From IMG/VR virus record IMGVR_UViG_3300021181_000019, positions 1 to 44,535 of that record: a stretch of 44,535 nucleotides of DNA; one strand, 5' to 3'. Each line of letters begins with the position of its first letter. Within the stretch, counting starts at the first letter, position 1. The position numbers and the translations under genes were made by a program. Positions 14,979 to 25,187 of this stretch are shown here, in pieces. Source of the stretch: a virus. The notes under the pieces are model-generated. The model saw only the letters and a list, made by a program, of their open reading frames with translations, ran no database searches and was not told where the DNA came from.

Positions 14979-16328
14979 ATGGCATTCGGATACATAACAG
15001 GCAGCGCGGCAGGGTCTACGACATCTGCGGTATCCGGCTCCCCGGCATCGGTTGCTTACGGCGTGAACAACAATGTTGGTGACTTACTTATTTTTTGCGC
15101 TAGATTTAATGGCCCGACCCCGGGAACTATAACCATACAAGATACTTTTAACAATTCTTACACTCTTGTGTCAGGGTGGCCTATAGCGGTAGGCACTGGC
15201 TGGATGTACATGTATTACGCCATAGCCAAAACAGCGGGAGCTAACACAGTTCAATTTAAATATACTGGAACTGGACAAGAAGTTGACGAGGTATGCGCGG
15301 CTTATACAGGAATGTCTGCAACCCCATTTGACCAGACGGCGAATGCGACGGGGGTTGGACAAAACGCGGATTCTGGCGCAACAGGAACAACCTCACAGGC
15401 CAATGAGGTTTTGATTGGTCTTGCTACAGACAGCGCAGGTCTTCATGCATATTCTGCTGGTACAAATTTAGCCTACACACTTCGCATTCAGCAGAATAAT
15501 GTTTTTTCACTTGAAGATGTGAATGTTTCGTCAACAGGGCAGTATCATGCCACGGGAACATTTGCGGCAAGCACTACGTGGCAGCAAGCTATCGTTACAT
15601 TTGAAGCCGCACTTTCAATCTCAGGTAATGCAGGCGTAGCGGGGGCGACGGTTTCTTGGTCTGGAACAGCATCAGGGTCTACGACCGCAGATGGTTCTGG
15701 TAATTATACTATTCCAAATTTGGTAAATGGTTCTTATACCATAACCCCTAGTTTGACTGGTTACACATTCAGCCCGACCAGTGCAAATGAAACTGTCAAC
15801 GGTAGCAATATAACTGGCGTGAACTTCACTGCGACTCAGCAAACAGCGGTGACCCCGACATTTAGTCCCGTTGCTGGGACATACTCAAGCACACAGAGTG
15901 TCACGATTTCTACAACGACTCCAGGTGCATCGATTTTTTATACAACGGACGGCTCGACTCCAACAACAAGTTCAACTCCGTATACGACACCAGTTTCGGT
16001 GGCCACATCCTTGACTCTGAAAGCCTTAGCTACCGCCTCTGGTTTTATCAATAGCGCTATAGGTTCTGCTGCATACGTAATTTCGGGTGGCGGCGGAACC
16101 GTGTACAGCGTTCCGGATTGCAGAGATAGTTATTGCGGTCTCGTTCCGGTAACGAACCATTATCCTAACGGTAGCCGCACGGTGAATGGTACTAAAATTT
16201 ATGATGTCGAGACCAGCAACAACCCAGCGATTCCGCCGACAGATAGTCGCGCAACAGGTGCGCCAGTACCGAGTGGAACATACCCACAGAATTCTAGAAC
16301 GCCCGGAACCTATGGGCCAGGTGAATAA
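14979..16328 (+). CDS. Adhesin-like appendage protein with Ig-like domains
   Basis: A 449-residue protein with GAGGTGA before ATG 14979. Residues 1-210 form a beta domain that resembles a segment of the 22723-24732 protein. Residues 212-286 match a carboxypeptidase-regulatory-like (SdrD-B-type) fold, with GVAGATV, TTADGSGNYTI and GYTFSPTS landmarks. Residues 292-368 match the chitobiase C-terminal-like module (TPTFSPVAGTY, IFYTTDGSTPT). The C-terminus is an extended Pro/Ser/Gly tail. Such modules mediate carbohydrate or surface binding, so it probably helps host recognition. It is A/T-richer than the head genes. Confidence 0.78.
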   Translation: MAFGYITGSAAGSTTSAVSGSPASVAYGVNNNVGDLLIFCARFNGPTPGTITIQDTFNNSYTLVSGWPIAVGTGWMYMYYAIAKTAGANTVQFKYTGTGQEVDEVCAAYTGMSATPFDQTANATGVGQNADSGATGTTSQANEVLIGLATDSAGLHAYSAGTNLAYTLRIQQNNVFSLEDVNVSSTGQYHATGTFAASTTWQQAIVTFEAALSISGNAGVAGATVSWSGTASGSTTADGSGNYTIPNLVNGSYTITPSLTGYTFSPTSANETVNGSNITGVNFTATQQTAVTPTFSPVAGTYSSTQSVTISTTTPGASIFYTTDGSTPTTSSTPYTTPVSVATSLTLKALATASGFINSAIGSAAYVISGGGGTVYSVPDCRDSYCGLVPVTNHYPNGSRTVNGTKIYDVETSNNPAIPPTDSRATGAPVPSGTYPQNSRTPGTYGPGE

Positions 16329-16330
16329 GC

Positions 16331-17674
16331 ATGCCGTACAGCGCAGTTAGCACGTACACAGTTCAAGACGAGATAAACAAGATTCGCGGATTCGGTGAGA
16401 TCGAGCCTGTCTTCAACATGCCAGGCTGGACGAATACAATCGCGCTCACGATGGCGAATGATGTTTTCACAGAAATCTGCGGCGTCAATTTCCCTCACAA
16501 GTGGAACGAGACAGCGGCTCCGCAGTTCTACACGAACTCGTGGCAGCAAGACTATGCGCTGATAAACCCTGATGGTACTAGCGTAACGAACATAGAGTGG
16601 CTTCAGCGCGGTGTGGCATTCAACATCAACTCGACCTCGATTCCGAAGGCGTGGGTGGATGTTGAGTGCGGTCGCTCGCTCCCACAGCGCACCGGCACGT
16701 ACAGCAACACCGGCACGCAGATGAGCGCCCCAGGTTTCGTTGTTAATAGCTTTCCGAATTACTCGCTGTACTACGGTGTGTGGGGACAGCCTAATGTCGG
16801 CAACGCGACCCTCGGTAACAACCCGCAACCCGGCTCCGTTTATACAAGCCCGCTCTCGTCTTCAGTGACAGCAGCGAGTTGGTCATCAGGCTCAGGCGGT
16901 CGCACGACGTTCACGCTGACCTATCTCCCGAATGGCATCGCGGTCAGCGGCTTGCTTAATGTGCAAGGCGTGTATCCCGCAGCCTATAACGGTAACTGGA
17001 CGATTGTCAGCATCAACGATTCCTCACCAGCTGCGCCCACTGTGACAGTTACTATGACATCGAACCCGGGTACCTATCAAGCGGGTGGAATCGTCAATAA
17101 CTCTGCGGCGCAATCGCAGCCCGCAAATCCCATCACACAGATAGTAGATTCAAACGGTAACCTGCTCGTGCTCACGACCTACGGCACCGAGGGCACCACG
17201 GCGCCTACTGCGGCAGTTGACGCTGCTCCAGGCGTAACGTGCTCTGGCACCGGCGCAACAACTGTGTGGACAGTGGTAGACCCCAACGGTCTTGGCATCC
17301 GTATCGTCGACGTCCCATCGCAGACAGGCCTCGTGTGGCAGTTCAACCTAGTCGGCCAGATGCCTCCGGTCGTCTTCACGAGCATGAAGCAGACGCTCTT
17401 CCCACTGCCGAACAAGTACGAGAAATTTTTCCGCGACGGTTTGCTAGCGCAAGCCTACAAGTATTCACCGAATCCGAAGACCCGTGCGAAGTTCGAGGAC
17501 ATGTGGAAGTTCTGGATTCAGAGCCTCGATGGTCCTCACGGTCTCCGCGAGGTTCAGGACCGTGAGTTGGAAGAGTACAGCTTTGTTCCCGACCGCACGA
17601 TCTTTGGTGTGGCACGTCCGCGCGGTAACTGGCGTGGAGCTAGCTGGCCATTTAATGGCCCGGCTAATTGCTAA
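16331..17674 (+). CDS. Neck/tail protein with inserted beta domain
   Basis: A 447-residue protein with ATG 16331 two bases after the previous stop. The N- and C-terminal parts form the core: NMPGWTNTIALTMANDVFTEICG early, and KQTLFPLPNKYEKFF with DMWKFW late. Between them (about 170-260) is a Ser/Thr/Gly beta insert with a V-x-GVYPAAYNGNWTI strand, related in style to domains of the large nozzle-like protein. It lies beside the tail-adaptor gene and probably belongs to the neck or tail tube. The exact role is not established. Confidence 0.68.
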   Translation: MPYSAVSTYTVQDEINKIRGFGEIEPVFNMPGWTNTIALTMANDVFTEICGVNFPHKWNETAAPQFYTNSWQQDYALINPDGTSVTNIEWLQRGVAFNINSTSIPKAWVDVECGRSLPQRTGTYSNTGTQMSAPGFVVNSFPNYSLYYGVWGQPNVGNATLGNNPQPGSVYTSPLSSSVTAASWSSGSGGRTTFTLTYLPNGIAVSGLLNVQGVYPAAYNGNWTIVSINDSSPAAPTVTVTMTSNPGTYQAGGIVNNSAAQSQPANPITQIVDSNGNLLVLTTYGTEGTTAPTAAVDAAPGVTCSGTGATTVWTVVDPNGLGIRIVDVPSQTGLVWQFNLVGQMPPVVFTSMKQTLFPLPNKYEKFFRDGLLAQAYKYSPNPKTRAKFEDMWKFWIQSLDGPHGLREVQDRELEEYSFVPDRTIFGVARPRGNWRGASWPFNGPANC

Positions 17675-17682
17675 GGTAAATC

Positions 17683-18414
17683 ATGGCATACACAGTCCAG
17701 CAATCGATAAGTTACGCACAGACTTATTGCAATTATCTCCCGCTCGCGGTTGGTACGGGCAACGAGCCTGCGCTCTCGATAGCGAACGAGATTCAGAACA
17801 TGATCTTGAACGCCCCGTTCACATGGGGTTGGAATCGTAATGAGAACAGCGCAACGTCGACAGCAGCTGGAACACAAGATTACACACTTACTCTTACCGA
17901 CTTTAGCTTCCTAGAGAAGGTTACCTTAACGGACCCGAATGGCGTAGTTCATCAAGTCATGGACGTATACAACACCGCAGCACTAGGTCTAGGTGATGTA
18001 ACAACGGCACAGCAAGCGCTACCGAACGCGGTCAGTGTTCAGATGGTGACCTTCGGCACGAGCGTTAAGTTAAGATTCCTCCCGGTCCCAGACCAGGTTT
18101 ACGTAATCAATGTCACCTACCAGAAGCTGGTGACCCCGCTATCCACGCTAACAGGTGGCACAGGAACGTGGGCGATACCTGTTCAGTATCTAGATATTTA
18201 CAACAACCTCTTCCTCGGAGAGGCTCTCTCCGTTGCGGATGATGCTCGCGCGAATATTTATCGTCAACGCGGGGTCACTGCACTGCTTGCAAAATCTGAG
18301 GGACTTACAGAGATGCAAAAGAACGAATTCTTAGCGCAGTATTGGGCAAGGGATTATCAGTACGCAGCGGGCATGGCCCGTACGCAGCAAGCACAGCAGG
18401 CACGCGGAGTCTAA
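17683..18414 (+). CDS. Head-tail adaptor / tail tubular protein A-like
   Basis: A 243-residue protein with AAGGTAAA before ATG 17683. It starts with helices (QQSISYAQTYCNY, ANEIQNMILN), then a beta-rich centre and a helical C-terminus with WAIPVQYLDIYNNLFLGEA and a Gln/Ala tail. Its length and helical-beta-helical order fit adaptor proteins (gp4/gp11-type) that sit under the portal. It is followed by a large nozzle-type gene, the normal podovirus pairing. Confidence 0.7.
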   Translation: MAYTVQQSISYAQTYCNYLPLAVGTGNEPALSIANEIQNMILNAPFTWGWNRNENSATSTAAGTQDYTLTLTDFSFLEKVTLTDPNGVVHQVMDVYNTAALGLGDVTTAQQALPNAVSVQMVTFGTSVKLRFLPVPDQVYVINVTYQKLVTPLSTLTGGTGTWAIPVQYLDIYNNLFLGEALSVADDARANIYRQRGVTALLAKSEGLTEMQKNEFLAQYWARDYQYAAGMARTQQAQQARGV

Positions 18415-18423
18415 AGGAATTTA

Positions 18424-21400
18424 ATGCCGAGTCCATTCCACGTAGCAGGGTCGCAACCGCAGAAGCAAGCCAAGTATGCGCCTCTGTTTATCGATAGAGC
18501 CTTCACAGGGCTCTACACGCAACGTAACCCACTTCATGACCCGTCTGATTTGGTGACAGCTAAGTTCTACGGGGGAAGACCTGATGCCCTGTGGATGGGC
18601 AGCAACGTCGAACTGACGAATAATCTCACGCTCAAGCGCCGCCCTGGTCTTATAGAGTTTTCTACCTTTAATTACCCTTCGGTCCCCCTGCGCACATTCG
18701 CTTTCGAACTAACGAATGGCACGATTCAGGTTTTGGTTGACACAGGCTCAACAGGTAGCCTAGCGATTACGTCAGTAGATAACGCGTCTGGTTCAACGAC
18801 AGTTTATAACGGAACGTTCCCGAACGGCGGTAGCAACGCGTACGTTGGCTTGACAGTTCAGATCGCCGGATTCGTAACGAACCCCGGGAACAACGGAACC
18901 TTCGTTGTCACCGCGTCCACGACCACAACGTTAACCGTTGCTAGTTCGCAAGGCATAGCTGAGACTCACGCGGCCACAGCGATATCTGCGGGTGGAGTTT
19001 ACTACGACGAGCAGAATGGCACTGCAATCTTACTGTGGTCGAAGCTCCCAGGAGCAGGCCAGAGTTACTTCGTGGCGGTCGGCGGTATCCTTTACGTCGG
19101 TGACGGCGTCAGCAACTGGATTTATACCCCAGGCGGAGCAAACGGAACGGTCTGGGGATTCGGTATTCCTGCGCCTACGGTCGCTCCCACGGTTACCATC
19201 ACCGAGAGCGGTAGCGCGGCGAGCGGCTGGATAGCCTCTACAGATTTTTCTACAATGGGATTGGTCTATGACACCGTTACAGGTGACGTGTTCCAGCTCC
19301 AGTCAGTTAACGCGAGCGGAACTAACTCCACTCAGTCAGGCATGAGTGCCAATGGGCAGCCCGCTTGGAACCAAACTCCGGGCGGAACTACAACGGACAA
19401 CACGATCACCTGGGAGAACAGAGGACCGATTGTCACCTGGCAGCCGTTGACCACGTATAACAACTCTACTATTGGTGGAACGTTCGCGGCGCCTTGTATC
19501 ATCTATGACCCGAAGACTGAGACGTGTTATGTGCAGTCTACCTCAGCGGCGTCAGGTGTCAGCGGCAAGACCCTTCCAAACTTTAACCCAGGACTTGGCC
19601 AGCACACTGTTGACGGTAGCTGCGTATGGATTGTAGTCGGCAGTACGGATTTGCAGCCGTGGCAGGCAAATCACGTATACGGTCTTCAGCACAATCAGAA
19701 CAGCCTGAACGCTTGCGTAGAGCTCAGCGGTCTCCAGAGCGGTTTGCCGACAACGGAATCGGGACAGATTCTGTATTTCCAAGATGCGGGCTCTGGTGGC
19801 ACATCAGGTTCGGGTTATACGCCGTGGGGCACCGCAGCGGTACCAGCGAACACAACGATTGATGATGGAGACCTGATCTGGCTCTCCCTAGGTTCGTACA
19901 CGTGGGTTAGCGGCACGCCGTACACCGCGTGGACAGCTAATGGCGCTGTATTCTCTGTCGTTCTAGATACGTTCGGAAATTTCCAAGTCTGCGTACAAAC
20001 AGGCGTTAGCGGTGGTTCAACGCCAAGCTGGACCATAGGCGGATACGGAACGAAGACCACGGACGGAACTGTAGTCTGGGTTAACGTAGGTATCGCACAA
20101 ACGTGGGCAGCGAGCACGAAGTGGTACCTCCCGCCAGCAGGATTCGCACCGCCGACATCATCACAACCGTACGGTGGCGCTTCGGTCATAGACACTAACG
20201 TTGTCAGAGATGTTGAGTTTGCTATCAATAGCGGAATAAGCGGTTCTAGCGAACCGACGTGGCCAACAGGGACACCGGGGTACGTTGATGATAACGGAAG
20301 TAGTTTCTCGCTGTCATCTGTATCTGTTAGCGGTGGAACGGCGACCTATCATGGAACCGGTCTCAGCACGCTAGCTGGTAAAGAGTTGATAATCGCAGGA
20401 TTCACCAACGCTGGCAACAACGGCTATTTCGTGCCGTTGACCGCTACGGGCACAACGTTCACGGTAGCGACTACCAGCCAGGTAAACGAATCAGCGTCGG
20501 CCACAGCGTCCACGGGCTTGATATGGTTTAATGAGGGACCGTATAGCGCGAACTCACTGGCGTGGCAGTTTGGTTTTGCTTATTCATATTCTTACAAGTC
20601 TCGCTCACTCCTTGACTATTATAGCGTAGACGTCCCGGGCACATCTGCGCCACCTATTCCGCCGGGCTTGCTGGCACCTCTACCAGCCCCGACAGGGAGC
20701 TTGACTGGCGATGTCTCTTCGGCGGCTCCAGTTACTCAGATTACCGGTTCGAACACCGGCGCGGTAATCACGATTCAGGGCCCGTTATCTACGGACCCAG
20801 CGGTTGATACGATTGTGATCTGGCGCTCGGCGGATAGCGCGAGCGGCGGTGGCTCGATGTTTGAGCTGACAGAGATTCCGAACGTACAGGGAACTGCGCC
20901 CGGCACCCTCAAGGGCAACTGGTCGTTCCAAGATTTTCTACCGAGCATACCTACGACTATTAACGGCGTGCAGTACCCAGGTTTGAACGAACTTATTGAT
21001 GCGCCAGTTGACGGGGTCTTCAACCCACCTCCGACAGGTTTCTTGCCGATGGTATATAACTTCGGGCGTATCTGGGGCTCGGTTGGCGCGGTAGTTTACT
21101 TCAGCGGCGGACCTGACACCATCGCCCTAGGCTCGGGAAATCCGAGCGCTACGTTCAATACTGCGGATAATTTCCCGTATCTAGCAACAGTAATACGTTT
21201 AGTCAAGACCTCACAAGGTCTAATCGTGTTCTTGACTGACGGCATCGACATGCTCTTAGGTGGTCCAGCAACGGGTACGTTCTATGACGTGTCACTAGCG
21301 CCAGGCATCGGTCTTGGAAATTACAACGGCCTCGACGTTTACATGGGCGAGATATTCTTCTTCTCATCAGACAATCAGCTTATGTTGCTGAGCCCGTCAT

Positions 21401-22128
21401 TGAACGCCTCAAGCTTCGGATTCCCACTAGGCGACCAGTTCGCGAATATCCCGTCATCTGGAGTTTCGGATGCAACGTGGACAGCCTCGACCGCGTATTT
21501 AGCGGTGCTGCAAGCTGGGATAGACAACGCCTTATTCGTTGCCAATGGCTCAACAGGCTGGTATCGCTGCAATCCTCACCAAGTTCCTGGCGCAGGCCAA
21601 GGTCCGCAGCCCGTGTGGAGCCCATTCGCCGCGATCACTGGCGGATGCAAGATGGTTTACACCACAGAGGTTTCACCGGGTATCAAGAAACTGCTCGTGG
21701 GCTCCACGACACCGAATGAGCCAATCCTTGAGCGTAGCCTAACGACGTTCACGGATAACGGAACGGAATACGATGCGTTCTTTGTTATGGGCAGCCTCGT
21801 GCTCGCGTACCCCGGAGAAATTGCGCTGCTCAAGTTTATAGAACTTGATGCGAGTGGGGTGAGTTTTCAGCCCACCATATCATATTTGTTAGATGAGATT
21901 AGTGGTACGTTCACCGCGTTCACTGCACCGCCGGTCTTCGACCCCCCGACGCAATATGGCACAACAGTAACCCCACTGAGTTATTCTCCGAATCGGTATT
22001 ATTTTCTTGGTAACGCCTCTTTGGCCAGATGTCGCCACATGCAAATTATGGTGGACCTAGGTACGACGTCCAACGGAGATGAAATATATAACCTGACCAT
22101 CAACGGTCGAATAATGATTGAGACATGA
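18424..22128 (+). CDS. Large tail nozzle / tail tubular protein B-like
   Basis: A 1234-residue protein with AAAGGAATTTA before ATG 18424. The N-terminus has the nozzle-type landmark GSNVELTNNLTLKRRPGL at about 59-76, and the C-terminal third is a beta-propeller-like region. The middle is swollen by repeated beta modules. Four short units share a D(G/N)-x3-W-x3-G ending (near 325-400, 470-500 and 540-560), and two units share GF-x4-NNG-x-F (near 155 and 660). Such insertions often bind sugars. It should close the tail tube and contact the host. Its stop overlaps the start of a homing endonuclease. Confidence 0.75.
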   Translation: MPSPFHVAGSQPQKQAKYAPLFIDRAFTGLYTQRNPLHDPSDLVTAKFYGGRPDALWMGSNVELTNNLTLKRRPGLIEFSTFNYPSVPLRTFAFELTNGTIQVLVDTGSTGSLAITSVDNASGSTTVYNGTFPNGGSNAYVGLTVQIAGFVTNPGNNGTFVVTASTTTTLTVASSQGIAETHAATAISAGGVYYDEQNGTAILLWSKLPGAGQSYFVAVGGILYVGDGVSNWIYTPGGANGTVWGFGIPAPTVAPTVTITESGSAASGWIASTDFSTMGLVYDTVTGDVFQLQSVNASGTNSTQSGMSANGQPAWNQTPGGTTTDNTITWENRGPIVTWQPLTTYNNSTIGGTFAAPCIIYDPKTETCYVQSTSAASGVSGKTLPNFNPGLGQHTVDGSCVWIVVGSTDLQPWQANHVYGLQHNQNSLNACVELSGLQSGLPTTESGQILYFQDAGSGGTSGSGYTPWGTAAVPANTTIDDGDLIWLSLGSYTWVSGTPYTAWTANGAVFSVVLDTFGNFQVCVQTGVSGGSTPSWTIGGYGTKTTDGTVVWVNVGIAQTWAASTKWYLPPAGFAPPTSSQPYGGASVIDTNVVRDVEFAINSGISGSSEPTWPTGTPGYVDDNGSSFSLSSVSVSGGTATYHGTGLSTLAGKELIIAGFTNAGNNGYFVPLTATGTTFTVATTSQVNESASATASTGLIWFNEGPYSANSLAWQFGFAYSYSYKSRSLLDYYSVDVPGTSAPPIPPGLLAPLPAPTGSLTGDVSSAAPVTQITGSNTGAVITIQGPLSTDPAVDTIVIWRSADSASGGGSMFELTEIPNVQGTAPGTLKGNWSFQDFLPSIPTTINGVQYPGLNELIDAPVDGVFNPPPTGFLPMVYNFGRIWGSVGAVVYFSGGPDTIALGSGNPSATFNTADNFPYLATVIRLVKTSQGLIVFLTDGIDMLLGGPATGTFYDVSLAPGIGLGNYNGLDVYMGEIFFFSSDNQLMLLSPSLNASSFGFPLGDQFANIPSSGVSDATWTASTAYLAVLQAGIDNALFVANGSTGWYRCNPHQVPGAGQGPQPVWSPFAAITGGCKMVYTTEVSPGIKKLLVGSTTPNEPILERSLTTFTDNGTEYDAFFVMGSLVLAYPGEIALLKFIELDASGVSFQPTISYLLDEISGTFTAFTAPPVFDPPTQYGTTVTPLSYSPNRYYFLGNASLARCRHMQIMVDLGTTSNGDEIYNLTINGRIMIET

Positions 22129-22721
22129 GAATACACCGCGTTGTGTATCGTTTTTGGCACAACATGAGCACGCTAGGACGTGTTGGCTATATAGGAAAAG
22201 ATTCATATCACCCACACAGATTTTCCCTGGAGAGAAGGTCCAAAGAGAAAGGGCACCCAAAACTTTATAGGGCTTTAAAGAAATATCCTCTCAAGGTGTG
22301 GTATAAAGAAATCTTAGCTTCGGGGTTTAAGTCCACAAAAGCTTTAAACAGGGCGGAAATTTTTTATATTAAGAAATTCAACTCAAAAGAAAAAGGTTAT
22401 AACCACACGGATGGCGGAGACGGAAATCGAGGTTTAAGCCCGTCAGTTAAGACGAGGGAAAAAATACGTAAGTCTTTGCTTGGTACCGTATCGCCTATGC
22501 GAGGAAAAAAGTACCCACCTGAATTCGGTCGTAAAATTAGTAAAGCAAAAATGGGTAAAAAGATGTCCCCAGAAGGCAGAGCTGCCATAAGCAAGGCAAA
22601 TGTATTCCGAGGAAAACATTTTTCCGAAGAGCACAAAAGAAAAATTAGCGAGGCTTTGAAAGGACGAAAACTTTCTGATGAACACAAAAGAAAGTTAAGT
22701 GAAGCAGCTAAAAATAGATAA
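22125..22721 (+). mobile_element. Second GIY-YIG homing endonuclease
   Basis: A 198-residue free-standing endonuclease that starts at ATG 22125 in an ATGA overlap with the nozzle-type gene, so translation is probably coupled. The nuclease shows VVY at 6-8, GYIG at 21-24, LYRALKKYP near 48, Glu78 in NRAEIFYIKKF and GYNHTDGG at 91-98. The C-terminal part has four NUMOD3-like repeats (REKIRKSLLG, GRKISKAKMGKK, KRKISEALKGRK, KRKLSEAAK). It is AT-rich compared with its neighbours, a sign of separate origin. It has no promoter of its own. Confidence 0.9.
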
Positions 22722-22722
22722 T

Positions 22723-24732
22723 ATGGCACAGAATAAACCGCCGCAAACAATTCAAGAAGAGGCAGGGCTTCCAGAAAATTGGGTGCCCGTCGAACGTGGG
22801 CCTATCATCCCATCTGCGCCTCCTGCGGCCCAGCAGCAAGGTCCTGGCTCATATTTCGCAGGTCCACTCTCTCCGGTTATTCAGCACGATGCGGCGTTCT
22901 ATCAGACGAAGTACGGCGGAGCTGGAATACCCGAGACAGCGCTGATGCCTCCTAGCGCCGCGACGGCAGCGAACAACGCGGCTACCTCAACCGTGGTAAA
23001 GAATATCCTTGAGACAGCGGCAGCGGCTGCATCAAGCGGAGGCAGCAGTTCTACGTTCACCCCCTCGCTACCGGTTAACAAAATTTCTGCAGCAGATTAT
23101 ACAGTGCTGATAGCTGACTTGGCAGAACTAGATTCGTTCTCGAATAATTCTGGCGGGGTAATCACGCTCCCAGCGGCGGCCCTCCTCCCAGGAACCATAG
23201 GAAATAGTGTAATTGGCAGCGGCCTAGGTTCATCTACGTCCTTGACAGGAACGTCTACGTTCGCAGGCACCGCCATCAGCATAATCAATACAGAGAGCGA
23301 TCTGGGCAGCCCTAGCTGTGTACCGACTGGTGCAGGATGGAACGCGATTGATTCGGCCCAGAACGGTGCTTACGCGAGCATCTATTCACACCCTGTCTCA
23401 GTTGCGCCCGTCACGGTTAACTACGCTCTTGGAACTAGTGTCTCGTGGATTGACTCACTGACGTTCATCTGGAACAGCACGATAACTACTGTACAGACTA
23501 GAGCTATATTCTCTGGTGGCGTTTCAGGCCTGACATCGGACTCGGCAACGTTCACTAACCCGGTAGCGGCGGGAAATACCATCCTTGTTGTTGTAACAGT
23601 CACCGCCGTTCCATATGACGCGGTTCACAGCACTTGGCAGTACACAACGATTGGTGTCAGCGACGGTGTGAACACGTATACCCAGACTATCGGAGCTACC
23701 CAAGGGTCTGCGCCAGGTGACGGAATCCAGCAAGTGGCGTTCATCGCTACGAAGGTAGCTGGCGGCTCGACGACGATCACAGTCACAACGAACACCCCAG
23801 CGGGCCACGCTGTCGGTGGCGTCTCCGCTACCGCCTACGAGCTCAACATAGGAAACGGCTCGCCAATCCAGAGCGGGTTTCCTGCTGGCTGGTATTGCTA
23901 TTTACAGAACACCGGGTCTGGAACGTTCGCGGTTCAGTCCACTGCGCTCATAGATGGTTCTTCTAGCCCGATTATGCTAGGATCGAACCAAGGCACAATC
24001 GTAGCCTTCGATGGAACGAACTGGTTCACCGAGCGCGGTATAGGCGGAAGCTCTATAACGTTTCCGATTTCCGTGGCCGATGGCGGAACAGGAACATCAA
24101 CCCCGGGATTGGTTGCGGGCTCGGGTATAACTATTACCGGCGCTTGGCCTGACCAAACTATCGCCGCGTCTGGTGGAAGCAGCATACCCGCTGGAACCCC
24201 TGTTATTGTTCCTGCGCCGCGAACAGCTAGCGACAGCGGCTTTGGAAACCAAACTATCGTAGCTAAAATTGCCCAGGAAGACATTCTTGTTTATCCTACA
24301 AAATTCAAAGTTTCAGTCCAACTTCAGTCCGCCGCAAGTTGGGTTATGACTGCTGGAGTTATTCTTCGAACCGCACACACAGCAACATCTTTGCTTGCTG
24401 GGGTCGGTGGTCTAACCGTTATCGATAGCACCCCTATAACATGGGGCGGGTCGGCTACTCCCACTCTAGGTAGCGGTGAGAACGTAAGTGACGATATCAA
24501 CCTCGCCCTTGATACCACCCATGACTACTGGTTCTTGGCTCACTTTTCATCAACAAGCGGGCTTATTTACGTCAGCAATGTCACCGGCGTTGTTCAAAGT
24601 CCTGGCATCGGAGCCCTGTACTACGGTTACGTTAGCGGAGATCACACCGCAGATACAACGATGCCTCCGTCTTTAACAACCACATCTGGTGCTCCAGTTG
24701 AAGTTTTATTGTGGCGCGTGATAGCAGGATAA
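22723..24732 (+). CDS. Tail fibre / receptor-binding-type protein
   Basis: A 669-residue protein. ATG 22723 is chosen, one base after the endonuclease stop; no good ribosome site is visible, perhaps because the insertion displaced it. The N-terminus is a Pro/Gln/Ala-rich virion anchor. Residues 90-140 form a helical linker and the rest is Ser/Thr/Gly beta material. A domain near 260-375 resembles the N-terminal domain of the 14979-16328 protein. The ISVADGGTGTSTPG motif near 450 is common in trimeric fibre shafts. A role in host binding is inferred. Confidence 0.72.
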   Translation: MAQNKPPQTIQEEAGLPENWVPVERGPIIPSAPPAAQQQGPGSYFAGPLSPVIQHDAAFYQTKYGGAGIPETALMPPSAATAANNAATSTVVKNILETAAAAASSGGSSSTFTPSLPVNKISAADYTVLIADLAELDSFSNNSGGVITLPAAALLPGTIGNSVIGSGLGSSTSLTGTSTFAGTAISIINTESDLGSPSCVPTGAGWNAIDSAQNGAYASIYSHPVSVAPVTVNYALGTSVSWIDSLTFIWNSTITTVQTRAIFSGGVSGLTSDSATFTNPVAAGNTILVVVTVTAVPYDAVHSTWQYTTIGVSDGVNTYTQTIGATQGSAPGDGIQQVAFIATKVAGGSTTITVTTNTPAGHAVGGVSATAYELNIGNGSPIQSGFPAGWYCYLQNTGSGTFAVQSTALIDGSSSPIMLGSNQGTIVAFDGTNWFTERGIGGSSITFPISVADGGTGTSTPGLVAGSGITITGAWPDQTIAASGGSSIPAGTPVIVPAPRTASDSGFGNQTIVAKIAQEDILVYPTKFKVSVQLQSAASWVMTAGVILRTAHTATSLLAGVGGLTVIDSTPITWGGSATPTLGSGENVSDDINLALDTTHDYWFLAHFSSTSGLIYVSNVTGVVQSPGIGALYYGYVSGDHTADTTMPPSLTTTSGAPVEVLLWRVIAG

Positions 24733-24740
24733 GGTGAAAA

Positions 24741-25187
24741 ATGAAATTTGAAAACACCACAGAAGAGGATATCTGGCAGGTATCAGCCTGGCAGGACGTT
24801 AACATCGACCCAGCTCACCACGGGATGGACCCGAACTTTTGGCTGACAGGACGGGGCTACATAGCATTCAAGCTCGTCGACGACGAGGGTACAGCGATGT
24901 ACGTTCGGTTCAACCGCGTAGATGATAAAACACTCCGCCTCTTCACGCAGTTCGCGCCCGAGTCAGATGTCAGCAAGCAGAGAACAGCCGGTGCCATCTT
25001 ACAAGCGATTCCAGTGTTCATCAAGGAAGTTGCTGAAGACGGGATAGAGGCGATAATTTTTGAATCACGGTCGGAGAGTCTAATCAACTTTATGTCGATG
25101 TCTTTCGGTTTTGAACATCTAAAAGATGCTGACTATATACTTCGATTCCAGAAACACGGAGCAGCATGCGCTACAGTACAAGATTAA
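24741..25187 (+). CDS. GNAT-like small protein in the tail/internal-protein region
   Basis: A 148-residue protein with AAGGTGA before ATG 24741. It alternates strands and helices in the order of a GNAT acyltransferase fold: YIAFKLVDDEG, MYVRFNRV, then a long helix (AGAILQAIPVFIKEVAEDG), AIIFES and a final GFEHLKDADYILRF. No clear acetyl-CoA loop (R/Q-x-x-G-x-G/A) is visible, so it may be a structural relative without activity. Podophages often carry such a protein just before internal virion genes. It overlaps the next gene by 22 bases. Confidence 0.6.
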   Translation: MKFENTTEEDIWQVSAWQDVNIDPAHHGMDPNFWLTGRGYIAFKLVDDEGTAMYVRFNRVDDKTLRLFTQFAPESDVSKQRTAGAILQAIPVFIKEVAEDGIEAIIFESRSESLINFMSMSFGFEHLKDADYILRFQKHGAACATVQD

